The notes under the pieces are model-generated. The model was not told the origin of the DNA and did not search any database. It saw nothing but the letters and a program-made list of their open reading frames with translations. A DNA stretch of 64,000 nucleotides from an uncultured Nesterenkonia sp. (GTDB lineage Bacteria > Actinomycetota > Actinomycetes > Actinomycetales > Micrococcaceae), in assembly GCA_946222885.1 (NCBI GenBank), contig CAMIAK010000002.1:1-64000 (forward strand), given 5' to 3'. The translations under genes were made by a program, and so were the position numbers. Shown here piece after piece: positions 1-7,706 of this stretch (positions within the stretch are counted from its first letter, which is position 1; every line of letters begins with the position of its first letter).

Positions 1-30
1 CACGAAACCCTCGAAGAACAACAAAGCCAG

Positions 31-1422
31 CTACACCACTACACGGGACTTGACCAGCCAAGCGTTGTAGCTGCCCTCCAGCTCGAGGATCCGGTAGCCC
101 TCTCGACGAAGGGCGCTGGCCGCGACGGAGTTGCGCTTCCCGGATTGGCAGTAAGAGATGATCGTGGCGTCCTTCGGCAGCTCGTCCAGGTGCCAGAGGA
201 CCTTGCCGGCGCTGAGGTTCTGCGCCTTGGGGATATGGCCGCTTGCGTACTCAGAGGCGTTGCGAACATCGAGCAGAACATCCGCCTCGGCGACGGTGAG
301 TTCCTCCGGGGTGAGGGTTGCAGGGGTGAACCTCGGGAGTCCCTCGAGGCTGCTGATGTAGCCGGTATGCTGATCAATCCCGACTCGGATCAGGTGGTCC
401 CGCAGTCGGTGCGCCTCATCCTGGTCGGCGGCCAGCAGCACCAAGGGGCGGCTCTCCCGTTCTGGGTCATAGGCCCAGGCGCCAAAGCCGGCAGGCTTAT
501 CACTGGGGATATTCAGAGCCCCGAGCGCGGTCCCGGTATGCACCTGCGGGTGGGGGCGGGGGTCGACCACGATGAGCTCATCGGTCTCGACTCCGGCCGC
601 AACCTGATGGGTCGGAAGTTCCTCGAGGTCTGATAGCTGGCCCAGAATCGCAGGGCCGGTCTTGTTCTGCCGTTTCATCCGCCCGAAATAGGCGTGGGCA
701 TCCGGTTGGCCTTCCAGAAGCTGCTGGACGAATCCAGCCTCGTCATCGTTGTCAAGATAAGGTGCCCACCAGGCGTTGGCTCGTTCATAGCCCACTGTCG
801 TGGCCGGCAGGGCACCCAGCGATTTCCCGCAGGCGCTACCGGCACCATGACCGGGGTAGACCAAGACGTGGTCTTCCATCTCAGTAAAGACGTTCTTCAG
901 GCTGTTGAAGAGCTGCTTCGCTCCCGCATATCGAGTATCGACACCGCCGGCAGCCTCATCCAGCAGATCCGGCCGCCCGAGCTCCCCGGCGAAAACGAAG
1001 TCGCCCGAGAGGATGTATCCCGGTTGATCGCTGAACGCACCATCAGTGATCTCGAAGATCAGGTGTTCCGGGGTATGGCCAGGGGTGTGCCGAGCCCTGA
1101 TCGTGATGTTTCCAATAGTGATCGCATCGCCGTCATAGAGGCGATGGGCGTCGAATCCGTATTGCCAATCATCGTCCCCCTCACCGGAGACATAGAGCTC
1201 AGCGCCCGTCGCCGAAGCCAGCTCTCGACTTCCCGAGAGATAATCGGCATGGATATGGGTCTCGGTGACGGCCACGATCTTCATCTCGTGGCGTCGAGCA
1301 AGATCCAGGTACTCGGCGATGTCACGGCGTGGGTCGACCACCACCGCCTCATTCTCAGCCTGACAGCCGATCAAGTAGCTGGCCTGTGCCAGGTCTTCGT
1401 CATAGATGCGTTCCAGCAGCAT
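31..1422 (-). CDS. CstB-like persulfide dioxygenase/rhodanese fusion (MBL fold, two rhodanese-like domains)
   Basis: The 463-residue protein starts with a metallo-beta-lactamase domain of the ETHE1/persulfide dioxygenase type: the metal motif HIHAD is near residues 56-60, followed by GHTPEH, SGDFVF and PGHG. A middle rhodanese-like domain has no evident catalytic Cys. The C-terminal rhodanese domain has DVRNASEYASGHI and an active-site loop YCQSGKR with Cys about residue 425. This MBL, pseudo-rhodanese, rhodanese order is that of Staphylococcus CstB, which oxidises persulfides to thiosulfate, so a role in sulfide/persulfide detoxification is inferred. I chose the ATG at 1422 because GGGAGG lies 6 bases upstream; an ORF open to 1500 runs through the operators. 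Mobile-element debris follows on the other side of the promoter. Confidence 0.85.
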   Translation of the reverse strand: MLLERIYDEDLAQASYLIGCQAENEAVVVDPRRDIAEYLDLARRHEMKIVAVTETHIHADYLSGSRELASATGAELYVSGEGDDDWQYGFDAHRLYDGDAITIGNITIRARHTPGHTPEHLIFEITDGAFSDQPGYILSGDFVFAGELGRPDLLDEAAGGVDTRYAGAKQLFNSLKNVFTEMEDHVLVYPGHGAGSACGKSLGALPATTVGYERANAWWAPYLDNDDEAGFVQQLLEGQPDAHAYFGRMKRQNKTGPAILGQLSDLEELPTHQVAAGVETDELIVVDPRPHPQVHTGTALGALNIPSDKPAGFGAWAYDPERESRPLVLLAADQDEAHRLRDHLIRVGIDQHTGYISSLEGLPRFTPATLTPEELTVAEADVLLDVRNASEYASGHIPKAQNLSAGKVLWHLDELPKDATIISYCQSGKRNSVAASALRREGYRILELEGSYNAWLVKSRVVV

Positions 1423-1447
1423 TGCGCCTCCCATGAATAGCTCTTGG

Positions 1448-1496
1448 ATACCCCAGAGGGTATACAAGACATCCTTACACATACCCCCTGGGGTAT
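1448..1496. promoter_or_regulatory. Two CsoR/CstR-type operators
   Basis: Two near-palindromes lie directly upstream of the CstB-like gene: ATACCCCAGAGGGTAT at 1448-1463 and ATACCCCCTGGGGTAT at 1481-1496, 33 bases apart centre to centre (about three helical turns). The ATACCCC...GGGGTAT form is the known G/C-tract operator of the CsoR/RcnR/CstR repressor family. With a CstB-type target, a persulfide-sensing CstR-like repressor is the likeliest ligand. No repressor gene is in the window, so it may lie beyond base 1. Confidence 0.75.
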
Positions 1497-1632
1497 ACAA
1501 GAAAGCCCCCTACATTGCCCCGTATTAGGTCGGGGTACCACCCACCTGAACGACCACGCCTCTTGCAGATCGAGGGACTGTGCCGCGCAGGTGATTCGAT
1601 GCCTACCTGACCATCGAGAGGCGGTGGTCTTG

Positions 1633-2210
1633 GTGACGGTGTCGATGCGGGTCATGTCGGCCGGTGACGGGTATAAGTACCTGCTGCGGACGGTGGCGGC
1701 TGGGGATGGTGACCGGTCGTTGTCGACGCCGTTGAGCAGGTATTACGCGGAGGAAGGTACCCCGCCGGGTCGGTGGCTGGGTGCCGGAGTCCGCGGGCTC
1801 GGTGGAGGCCGGATCGGTGTGGGTGATGAGGTCTCTGAGGCGCAGCTTCAACTTTTGGTGGGGATGGGGCGTGACCCTGTTACGGGTGAGGCGTTGGGAA
1901 AGGCGTATCCGCAGTACAAGTCCACCAGTGAGCGGATCGAGTCCCGTATAGCCGGCCTGGACCCGGGTTTGGGGCCGGCCGCCAAGGCTGAGGCGGTCGC
2001 GGCGATTGAGTCCGAGGAAGCTGCTGGTGGTGGTCGGCGTGCGGTGGCGGGGTTCGATTTCACGTTCTCTATGCCGAAGTCTGCCTCGGTGTTGTGGGCG
2101 GTTGCTGATGCGGGGACTCAGGCGTTGATCGCTCAGGCTCAGAGTTGGCTGCTGACGCCCCGGATGAGTTTGCTGACGCTGTGGAGGCTCTGCTGAACCA
2201 CCAGGATTGA
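1633..2210 (+). pseudogene. MobF/TrwC-type relaxase remnant, internally deleted and frameshifted
   Basis: From a GTG near 1633 the frame encodes the N-terminus of an actinobacterial MobF relaxase: MRVMSAGDGYKYLLRTVA, then PLSRYYAEEGTPPGRWLG, QLQLLVGMGRDPVTGE and FDFTFSMPKSASVLW. The similarity stops near residue 170 and this frame ends at 2196. Shifting by one frame at about 2125-2150 gives a sensible acidic tail (DAPDEFADAVEALLNHQD) ending at 2210, which looks like the C-terminus of a large protein. A MobF relaxase is normally 900 residues or more, so the simplest reading is an internal deletion joining the two ends out of frame. Transfer function is lost. Confidence 0.75.
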
Positions 2211-2247
2211 ACCAACCTCACGAGATACCACGCCGGTGCAGTAGGCC

Positions 2248-2276
2248 TTCACGGTGTCACCGCCCCGGCGTAAACT
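2248..2276 (+). promoter_or_regulatory. Possible promoter for the small membrane protein gene
   Basis: TTCACG at 2248-2253 and TAAACT at 2271-2276 are separated by 17 bases and each matches the vegetative consensus at four of six positions. The predicted leader to the ATG at 2397 would be about 115 bases. It is based on hexamer match only. Confidence 0.3.
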
Positions 2277-2396
2277 GAACTCTGAGGCGGATTCCTCCTT
2301 CATAACGCGCCCTTCGTGGCAGACCCACGGGTCACTCTCTAACGCACCGTCTCACCGCTACCAGCTAGCCGTGCGTACGAGAGGAAAGGTCCCACC

Positions 2397-2747
2397 ATGA
2401 TCCGCCTGATCTGGAGCACCAGCGTTCACATCCGCTACTTCACGCGGCGCTACATGCCCACCAACATCGCCCTCGACGCCATCCGCACCCGCCACGGCCT
2501 CAAATGGGGACTACCCGCGATGCTGCTGACCCTGCCCTACCTCTACGCAGCCAGCGTCTGCCTCCAGCTCATCGAGACCGGAGCCCCCGGCTGGCTGCAC
2601 CTGATCGTACTGGTCTGCATCTGGAACGCCATGAAGTTCTTCTGGATCGGACCCATCAGCCTGTTTCTGCTGACCCGAGAACGCATCCACGAAGCCACCA
2701 CAAGCACTGCGGGACAGCCTCGGCGACTGGCCGGTGCCCACACATGA
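2397..2747 (+). CDS. Small two-helix membrane protein of mobile regions
   Basis: The 116-residue protein has a basic N-terminus, then two hydrophobic stretches around residues 38-60 (LPAMLLTLPYLYAASVCLQL) and 66-97 (WLHLIVLVCIWNAMKFFWIG), and a basic tail. I know similar short proteins from Micrococcales plasmids and islands, where they have no proven function. AGAGGAAAGG lies a few bases upstream of the ATG. The stop codon overlaps the next start (ATGA at 2744-2747), so it is probably co-translated with the recombinase-like protein. Confidence 0.65.
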   Translation: MIRLIWSTSVHIRYFTRRYMPTNIALDAIRTRHGLKWGLPAMLLTLPYLYAASVCLQLIETGAPGWLHLIVLVCIWNAMKFFWIGPISLFLLTRERIHEATTSTAGQPRRLAGAHT

Positions 2748-3118
2748 GGGCGTTCATCTACACCCGTAGCGCTGAACCCAACCCCGCACAGCAGCGCCGG
2801 CAGTACGAGCAGTGCAAGACCCTCGCCGAAGAACACCACTACCAAGTGATCGGCACAGCACACGACGATGGCCACCACCGTTCAGGGATGGCCACACTCA
2901 TCGAGCGACTCCGCGCCCGCGACATCGACATCGTTCTCATCACCAACCACGGCCACTTGGGACCCACGATCACTGCTCTCGCCGCGATGGTGGACGAGAT
3001 ACACCGCGCCGGCGCACACCTGCTCACCTGCGCCGAACCTCCCATGCCGCCCACCGTCCTCGACATGCTCCTAACACTGGTGCGATCCGGCGAGCCTGGG
3101 GACGGTCATTCCTTCTGA
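2744..3118 (+). CDS. Serine recombinase N-terminal-domain-like protein, no DNA-binding domain
   Basis: The 124-residue protein resembles the catalytic domain of small serine recombinases: FIYTRSAEPNPAQQRRQ at the start (the YxR...Q region), GMATLIERLRARDIDIVLI in the middle, and a DEIHRAGAHLL segment like the conserved helix of resolvases. The family's nucleophilic Ser follows R-V in YxRVS; here the motif reads YTRS, so the Ser is shifted and catalysis is uncertain. The helix-turn-helix and any long C-terminal domain are absent. The ATG overlaps the upstream stop. It ends 3 bases before a convergent gene that encodes an HTH protein. Confidence 0.6.
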   Translation: MRAFIYTRSAEPNPAQQRRQYEQCKTLAEEHHYQVIGTAHDDGHHRSGMATLIERLRARDIDIVLITNHGHLGPTITALAAMVDEIHRAGAHLLTCAEPPMPPTVLDMLLTLVRSGEPGDGHSF

Positions 3119-3121
3119 CTG

Positions 3122-3460
3122 TCAGGCCTGCGACATGCGCCCACGGGTTCGGATCATCCCGCCATGGGCGACCACAGCAGAGCGAACAGCGTCCTTACCC
3201 GTTCCCAGCTTCGCGGCGACCTCTCGCAACGTCAGCCCCTCGGCATACAACCGGGCAGCCTCTGCCTGCCGTTGCTCGGACAGCGGCACCCGCCGGGCCT
3301 GCAGACCGGCCTGGGCGGCGACTCGGTTGACCGTGGCACGGTGGACCCCGAAGCATTCAGCAAGCTTCTTCACCGGCACTCCAGCGGCATACCCAGCTGC
3401 CAGCTCCTTGCGATTCGCGACACTCAAACCGGTTTGAGGACCACGCGAATATTTCGCCAC
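3122..3460 (-). CDS. Double helix-turn-helix protein, resolvase/transposase-type
   Basis: From the GTG at 3460 the protein has about 112 residues. It contains two HTH units: one in AAGVPVKKLAECFGVHRATV, the other in LYAEGLTLREVAAKLGTGKD, each with the usual helix-turn-recognition-helix spacing. Such proteins are common beside recombinases in actinobacterial mobile DNA and resemble the DNA-binding half of a resolvase. A longer frame reaches back to an ATG at 3589 but the added segment is basic low-complexity, so I prefer the GTG. It is convergent with the recombinase-like gene. DNA binding is likely; the target is unknown. Confidence 0.6.
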   Translation of the reverse strand: MAKYSRGPQTGLSVANRKELAAGYAAGVPVKKLAECFGVHRATVNRVAAQAGLQARRVPLSEQRQAEAARLYAEGLTLREVAAKLGTGKDAVRSAVVAHGGMIRTRGRMSQA

Positions 3461-3786
3461 CGGACCCCGCTCATCGTGGTGACGAGTAGCCTGGAGACGT
3501 GCACGACGCCCCGCCGATCCCCTGAGAACACTGCGGATCAGCGTTATCACCGGCCTGCGAGGGTTTGAGAAGCATCCACGAAGGTGCACCCATGCGAAGG
3601 GCCCGGCATCTGATGATGCCGGGCCCTTCGTCCTGTGTCGAACCTGTGATGCTGTGGCCAGGGCCTCTCAGTGAGGTCGGTTCAGGGTCTGCCCGGCGCC
3701 GATGCCGGCAGTGCCCGATCAGGATAGGGTGTTACCCGGCATTATCTGATGAACGGGCCCGGACTCGCGGGCAGAACGAGGGCATG
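3461..3786. other. Gene-free stretch between accessory patch and core genes
   Basis: About 325 bases with no convincing gene. It contains the perfect hairpin described separately and, at 3725-3730, TAGGGT as a weak -10 candidate for the DUF2510 gene. I looked for a tRNA 3' end or repeat that would mark an integration site and did not find one. The change from mobile genes to chromosomal genes happens here. Confidence 0.5.
3595..3630. terminator. Perfect 16-bp hairpin, probable terminator
   Basis: CGAAGGGCCCGGCATC pairs with its exact complement across the 4-base loop TGAT, followed by TCCTGTGT. A 16-bp GC-rich stem with a tetraloop is a strong intrinsic-type terminator. No plus-strand gene now ends just upstream, so it may have belonged to a gene replaced by the accessory patch. 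Confidence 0.65.
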
Positions 3787-4836
3787 ATGAACACACCGGC
3801 AGGTTGGTACCCGGATCCCTATACCCCGGGTCAGATGCGGTATTGGGACGGGCAGAGCTGGACCGGGCAGACCGCTCCCGGGCAGCAGGCGGGTCAGTAC
3901 GGACAGCAGCCCCAGCAGGGCGGCGCACCCGGATACGCCCCGGGCCAGCCGGAGCCGAAGAAGAGCAACCTGGCGGTGTGGATCATCAGCGGACTGGCGG
4001 CCCTGCTGGTCGCGATCATCATCCTGGTCATCGTGCTGGTGACCTCCGGCGACGACGACTCTGCGGAGGAAGAAGCCCCCACAGAGGAGGACGAGGCCGC
4101 TGAGGACGAGTCTCCCGAGGATGAAGCTCCTGAGGAGGAGCCGGAGGAGACCGAAGCCGCCGAGGATGAGGAGGACTCCCCGGAGCCTGGGGACCGCGTC
4201 CTCGAAGTCGGGGACACCGTTCTGCTCGAGCTGGAGGAGGACGAAGAGGCCTCCGTGGAGATGACCGTGGAGGAGCCTGGCCTCTACCACGTCTACACGA
4301 CCAGCAGCAGCGGCACGGACCCGGTGATGGAGATCTATAGCGCCGAGGGCGATCTGATCGACTCTGCGGACGACGGCGGCTCCGACTCCTCCAACCCGCT
4401 CGACGGCGGCGTGGAGGTCTTCCTGCTGGAGGGGGACTACGAACTCGCGGTCTGGGACTTCCGCGGCGATGAGGCGGAGATCGAGGTCTCCGCAGAGCTG
4501 GAGGAGGCCCTTGAGGCGGAGACCATCGACGCCGGCGACCACGACTTCTCCGTCAGCCGCAACGGCGCATGGGTGGCGCTCGTCGATGTCTCCGAGGGCG
4601 ACGAAGTGACGATCGACGTGCGGGGCGAGGATGACGACGATGCCGTCCTCGACGTCCTGCTTCCCGACGGCAGCACCGAGTACAACGATGACCGCGACAG
4701 CGACGCGCCGGACAGCGGGAACCGCTTCGACCCCTACCTGGAGTTCGAGGTGGAGGAAGACGGCACCATGATCATCATGATCACCGGGTGGAGCGACTCC
4801 GCAGTGGACGGCGAGATGAGCCTCGAGATCGACTGA
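3787..4836 (+). CDS. DUF2510 membrane-anchored acidic protein with two PPC-like domains
   Basis: The 349-residue protein begins with a DUF2510 motif (AGWYPDPYTPGQMRYWDG, W-Y-P-D-P and W-D-G conserved), then a Gln/Pro/Gly linker, one transmembrane helix near residues 60-83, a stalk made almost entirely of Asp and Glu, and two beta-rich extracytoplasmic modules. Both modules look like bacterial pre-peptidase C-terminal domains (segments such as GLYHVYTT...GDYELAVWDF and GAWVALVDVSEGD). No catalytic domain is present. ATG codons at 3784 and 3787 are both possible; GAGGG lies 4 bases before the second. A cell-surface binding role is inference. Confidence 0.7.
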   Translation: MNTPAGWYPDPYTPGQMRYWDGQSWTGQTAPGQQAGQYGQQPQQGGAPGYAPGQPEPKKSNLAVWIISGLAALLVAIIILVIVLVTSGDDDSAEEEAPTEEDEAAEDESPEDEAPEEEPEETEAAEDEEDSPEPGDRVLEVGDTVLLELEEDEEASVEMTVEEPGLYHVYTTSSSGTDPVMEIYSAEGDLIDSADDGGSDSSNPLDGGVEVFLLEGDYELAVWDFRGDEAEIEVSAELEEALEAETIDAGDHDFSVSRNGAWVALVDVSEGDEVTIDVRGEDDDDAVLDVLLPDGSTEYNDDRDSDAPDSGNRFDPYLEFEVEEDGTMIIMITGWSDSAVDGEMSLEID

Positions 4837-4861
4837 TCCTTCCCGGGGCGCGGACATCACA

Positions 4862-4867
4862 TAGCCT
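4862..4867 (+). promoter_or_regulatory. -10 box TAGCCT, leaderless layout
   Basis: The hexamer ends 6 bases before the ATG at 4874, which places transcription initiation at or next to the start codon. Confidence 0.5.
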
Positions 4868-4873
4868 GGAAGC

Positions 4874-5632
4874 ATGGATTCCGCACGTTCGTCCGACCAC
4901 CAGGACTCTCAGCAGGAGATCGGCGCAGGGGATAAGAAGGCCAGGGCCGCCTCAGCGGTCAGGGAACTGGGGGAGACCGCCACAGGAAAGGCATCCGAGG
5001 AGCGCGCGAGCGAGATCGAGGAGCGTTGGGAGCAGCGGCTGGCCTGGCCGGTGCTCATCGCAGCCATCGTCTCCGTGCCGGCTGTCTTCCTGACCCTCTT
5101 CGATGAGCCCCTCGAGATGATCGGACATGTCGGCCTGTGGGCCGCCACCGTGGTGCTGGTGGCCGAGACGATCATCCTCTTCCTGGTCTCGCCGAAGAAG
5201 ATGGACTGGCTTCGGCGCAACTGGTGGCTGGTCGGGCTGACGATCGCCGCCGTCATCGCTGTGGTCTTCAGCATCGGCCCCATGCAGCTCTTCCGGCTGC
5301 TGCGCAGCGTGGGTGCTCTGCGCGTGCTGCGGGCCAAGCAGGTCGCCAAGGCGGGGGAGTCCCTGGGCAAGAAGGGGCGCTCCGAGTGGCGGAAGAAGCT
5401 GGGCAAGATCCTGGCCACCTTTGTGGTTGCCACCTTCGTGGTGATCGCCCTGGTGGACCCCGATTCGGAGGCGCGGACCTTCCTGGAGGACTTCGTGGGG
5501 GAGGACGGCGTCATCTACGCTGCGATCGGCGCAGGTCTGCTCACGCTGGGCGGCATGTACTTCCTGGTCCGCGAGCCGAAGGCGCAGGAGTCAGAGGAGG
5601 GGGCAGGGAACTCTGAGAGCGAGTCCTCCTGA
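4874..5632 (+). CDS. Voltage-sensor-like four-helix membrane protein without a pore
   Basis: The 252-residue protein has a charged N-terminus of about 55 residues, then hydrophobic segments matching S1-S4 of ion channels: WPVLIAAIVSVPAVFL, VGLWAATVVLVAETIILFLV, a helix after MDWLRRNWW, and an Arg-rich S4-like segment LFRLLRSVGALRVLRAKQ. Two more hydrophobic segments follow (near residues 182-196 and 212-230), but I see no TVGYG or similar selectivity filter. Actinobacterial proteins of this kind are often called ion transporter family. It may be a stand-alone sensor or proton path. There is no Shine-Dalgarno; a -10 box abuts the ATG. Confidence 0.55.
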   Translation: MDSARSSDHQDSQQEIGAGDKKARAASAVRELGETATGKASEERASEIEERWEQRLAWPVLIAAIVSVPAVFLTLFDEPLEMIGHVGLWAATVVLVAETIILFLVSPKKMDWLRRNWWLVGLTIAAVIAVVFSIGPMQLFRLLRSVGALRVLRAKQVAKAGESLGKKGRSEWRKKLGKILATFVVATFVVIALVDPDSEARTFLEDFVGEDGVIYAAIGAGLLTLGGMYFLVREPKAQESEEGAGNSESESS

Positions 5633-5641
5633 GCCTCAGAG
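5611..5641. terminator. Bidirectional terminator hairpin over two stop codons
   Basis: CTCTGAG at 5611-5617 pairs perfectly with CTCAGAG at 5635-5641 across a 17-base loop. It spans the stops of the convergent voltage-sensor-like and luciferase-like genes, so it could serve both. Confidence 0.45.
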
Positions 5642-6607
5642 CACCATCTCCGCCAGCTCGGCGTCCACGGCGGCCAGCGCCTCCCGGTCATAGGTGGAGG
5701 TCGAGATCAGCAGCTCCTCCGCCCCGGTGCGCTCCAGCAGCTGCTCCAGCACAGGGCGCACGACGCCGGCCGGCCCGGCGATCGCGCGGTCCAGGCTCTC
5801 CTGGACACGGCTGGCGGTGCGCGGACTCCACTTCTGGGCCCTGATGTCCTCGACCGGTTCCAGAGGGGAGAACTCTCCGGTCTCCCGGGAGCGGGCCATC
5901 GCCCAGGCTTCGGGCAGCGCCAGCTCGCGGGCCGCTGCCTCCGTGTCGGCTGGGTAGACGTCCATCGAGAGGATCACCTGCGGTCCCGGCGTCTCCGGAC
6001 TCGGGCGGAACTCCCGGCGGTAGGCGCCGACCTTCTCCTCCAGATCAGCGGACTGCAGCATCGGGCCGCCGATCACCACCGGCAATCCGAGCTGGGCTGC
6101 TGTCCTCAGCCCCTGACCCGTGGCCAGCTGGAAGAGCCGGGGAGAACCCGGGGTCATAGGGCGGGCGGTCACCTCCGCCTCACCGCGCAGGTAGTCGCGC
6201 AGCTCCTCGAGGTCTGAGGCAAACCGGCCGGCGTCGTCGTCCTGCTGGCGCAGCGCCCGGCGGACCGGCTCGGTGAAGCCCAGCGTGCGGCCCAGCCCCA
6301 GGTCCACGCGCCCGGGACAGAGGCCTTCCAGCATGAGGAACTGCTCTGCGACGACCAGCGGCTGGTGATGCGGGAGCATCACACCTCCCGAGCCCAGCCG
6401 GATCCGCGAGGTATGCGCCCCGGCGGCCGCCAGCAGCACCGCGGGGGATCCGGAGGCGATGCCGGGCACCGCATGATGCTCGGCCGCCCAGAACCGGTGG
6501 TATCCCAAGGACTCAGCCCGTACGGCCCGTTCCACGGAATGGTGCAGCGCCGCCCCGTCCGGGAATCCGGCACGGGTGCGTGAACGGTCCAGCAGCGAGA
6601 GCCTCAC
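5636..6607 (-). CDS. Luciferase-like (LLM class) flavin-dependent monooxygenase
   Basis: The 323-residue length and the hallmarks of the bacterial luciferase family are present: an N-terminal strand (LSLLDRS), AESLGYHRFWAAEHH, the TSRIRLGSGGVMLPHHQPLVVAEQF block, and GRVDLGLGRTLGF. Members use reduced flavin and O2 to oxidise varied small substrates; the substrate here cannot be told. It is the last gene of a three-gene minus-strand redox operon. The GTG start overlaps the stop of the upstream FMO-like gene (GTGA), so translation is coupled. Confidence 0.85.
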   Translation of the reverse strand: MRLSLLDRSRTRAGFPDGAALHHSVERAVRAESLGYHRFWAAEHHAVPGIASGSPAVLLAAAGAHTSRIRLGSGGVMLPHHQPLVVAEQFLMLEGLCPGRVDLGLGRTLGFTEPVRRALRQQDDDAGRFASDLEELRDYLRGEAEVTARPMTPGSPRLFQLATGQGLRTAAQLGLPVVIGGPMLQSADLEEKVGAYRREFRPSPETPGPQVILSMDVYPADTEAAARELALPEAWAMARSRETGEFSPLEPVEDIRAQKWSPRTASRVQESLDRAIAGPAGVVRPVLEQLLERTGAEELLISTSTYDREALAAVDAELAEMVL

Positions 6608-7701
6608 GCCGGCACCCCCAGCCAGGAGGTCAGGGCCTTCACCGCGTCTCGACCGGCACGGTTGGCGCCCACCGTCGACTGGGAAGGGCCGAATCCGATC
6701 AGATGCACTCGCGGATCCGCCGTCGCCTGGGTGCCGCTGACCTGGATCCCGCCGCGTTCGTTGCGCAGACCCAGCGGCTCCAGATGCTGCAGGTCAGGGC
6801 GGAACCCGGTGGCCCACAGGATGGTGTCCACGGAGGTGAAGCTGCCGTCGGACTCGCGCACTCCGCAGGGCTCGACGGCGGTGAACATGGGACGCCGGTC
6901 CAGGGCTCCGCGCTCCTGGGCGGCACGGGCATAGGGGGTCCACGCCAGGCCGGTGTAGGAGACCACGCTGGCCGTGGGTTCGCCTGCCTCGGCCGCCGCG
7001 GTGACCTTCTCGATGGTGCGGCGACCTTCCACCTCCGGGCGGAAGTCTCCCTCGCGGAAGTCCGGGCGGCGGCGGGTGTACCAGAACGTGGTCGCCACCC
7101 GTGAGATCTCCTCCAGCTGCTGGACCGCGGAGATGCCGCCGCCCACCACCGCCACGCGACGTCCCTCGAAGTCCTCCAGGGCCCGGTAGTCCCGGGTGTG
7201 CAGCTGCCACCCGGTGAAGCTCTCCTGCCCGGGGTGCTGCGGCAGCAGGGGATTGTTCCAGGTGCCCGTGGCGTTGATGACCGCACGGGTGCGCCAGGTG
7301 CCGCGGCCGGTCTCCACGAGCAGCTCGCCCTCGGGGTCCTCATCCACCCGCCGGACGGAGCTGACCTTCACCGGACGCAGGATCGGCAGGTCCATCGTGA
7401 GCTCGAAAGCGGCGAAGTACCGCGGAACAGCCTCCCGGCTGGGCTCTGCCGGATCGATGGGAGGCTTCGGCAGGCCCGGAAGGTCGAAGATTCCGTTGAC
7501 GGTCTCCATCCGCAGCGACTCCCAGCGGTGCTGCCAGGCACCCCCGGGGGCGGCGTCGGCGTCGAGCATGACGAAGCTGGGCTCCTCACTCTGTGCCGCC
7601 GCGCTGCGGAACCCGGAGCGCTGCAGGTGATACCCCGCCGAGAGCCCTGCCTGCCCGGCGCCGATCACCACCACATCGGCGCTCTCCTGACTGCTTCTCA
7701 C
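6604..7701 (-). CDS. Flavin-containing monooxygenase-like FAD/NAD(P) protein
   Basis: The 365-residue protein has an N-terminal FAD-binding Rossmann motif (VVIGAGQAGLSAGYHL, residues about 10-25) and a second dinucleotide motif in the middle (VAVVGGGISAVQQLEE). ATGTWNNP and ILWATGFRPDL are the ATG motifs of FMO-like proteins. It is likely a monooxygenase or FAD-dependent oxidoreductase on a small organic substrate. It starts at a GTG 5 bases after the NmrA-like gene stop and overlaps the luciferase-like gene, so the three act as one transcription unit. Confidence 0.85.
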   Translation of the reverse strand: MRSSQESADVVVIGAGQAGLSAGYHLQRSGFRSAAAQSEEPSFVMLDADAAPGGAWQHRWESLRMETVNGIFDLPGLPKPPIDPAEPSREAVPRYFAAFELTMDLPILRPVKVSSVRRVDEDPEGELLVETGRGTWRTRAVINATGTWNNPLLPQHPGQESFTGWQLHTRDYRALEDFEGRRVAVVGGGISAVQQLEEISRVATTFWYTRRRPDFREGDFRPEVEGRRTIEKVTAAAEAGEPTASVVSYTGLAWTPYARAAQERGALDRRPMFTAVEPCGVRESDGSFTSVDTILWATGFRPDLQHLEPLGLRNERGGIQVSGTQATADPRVHLIGFGPSQSTVGANRAGRDAVKALTSWLGVPA

Positions 7702-7706
7702 CTGGT

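Noticed and set aside
2397..2747. A sulfate permease call for the small membrane protein
   Set aside because: I recall this label on similar short proteins, but two helices and 116 residues cannot make a sulfate permease.
3540..3595. Possible tRNA 3' end or integration site
   Set aside because: GGGTTTGAGAA hints at a T-loop, but there is no matching T stem or acceptor stem.
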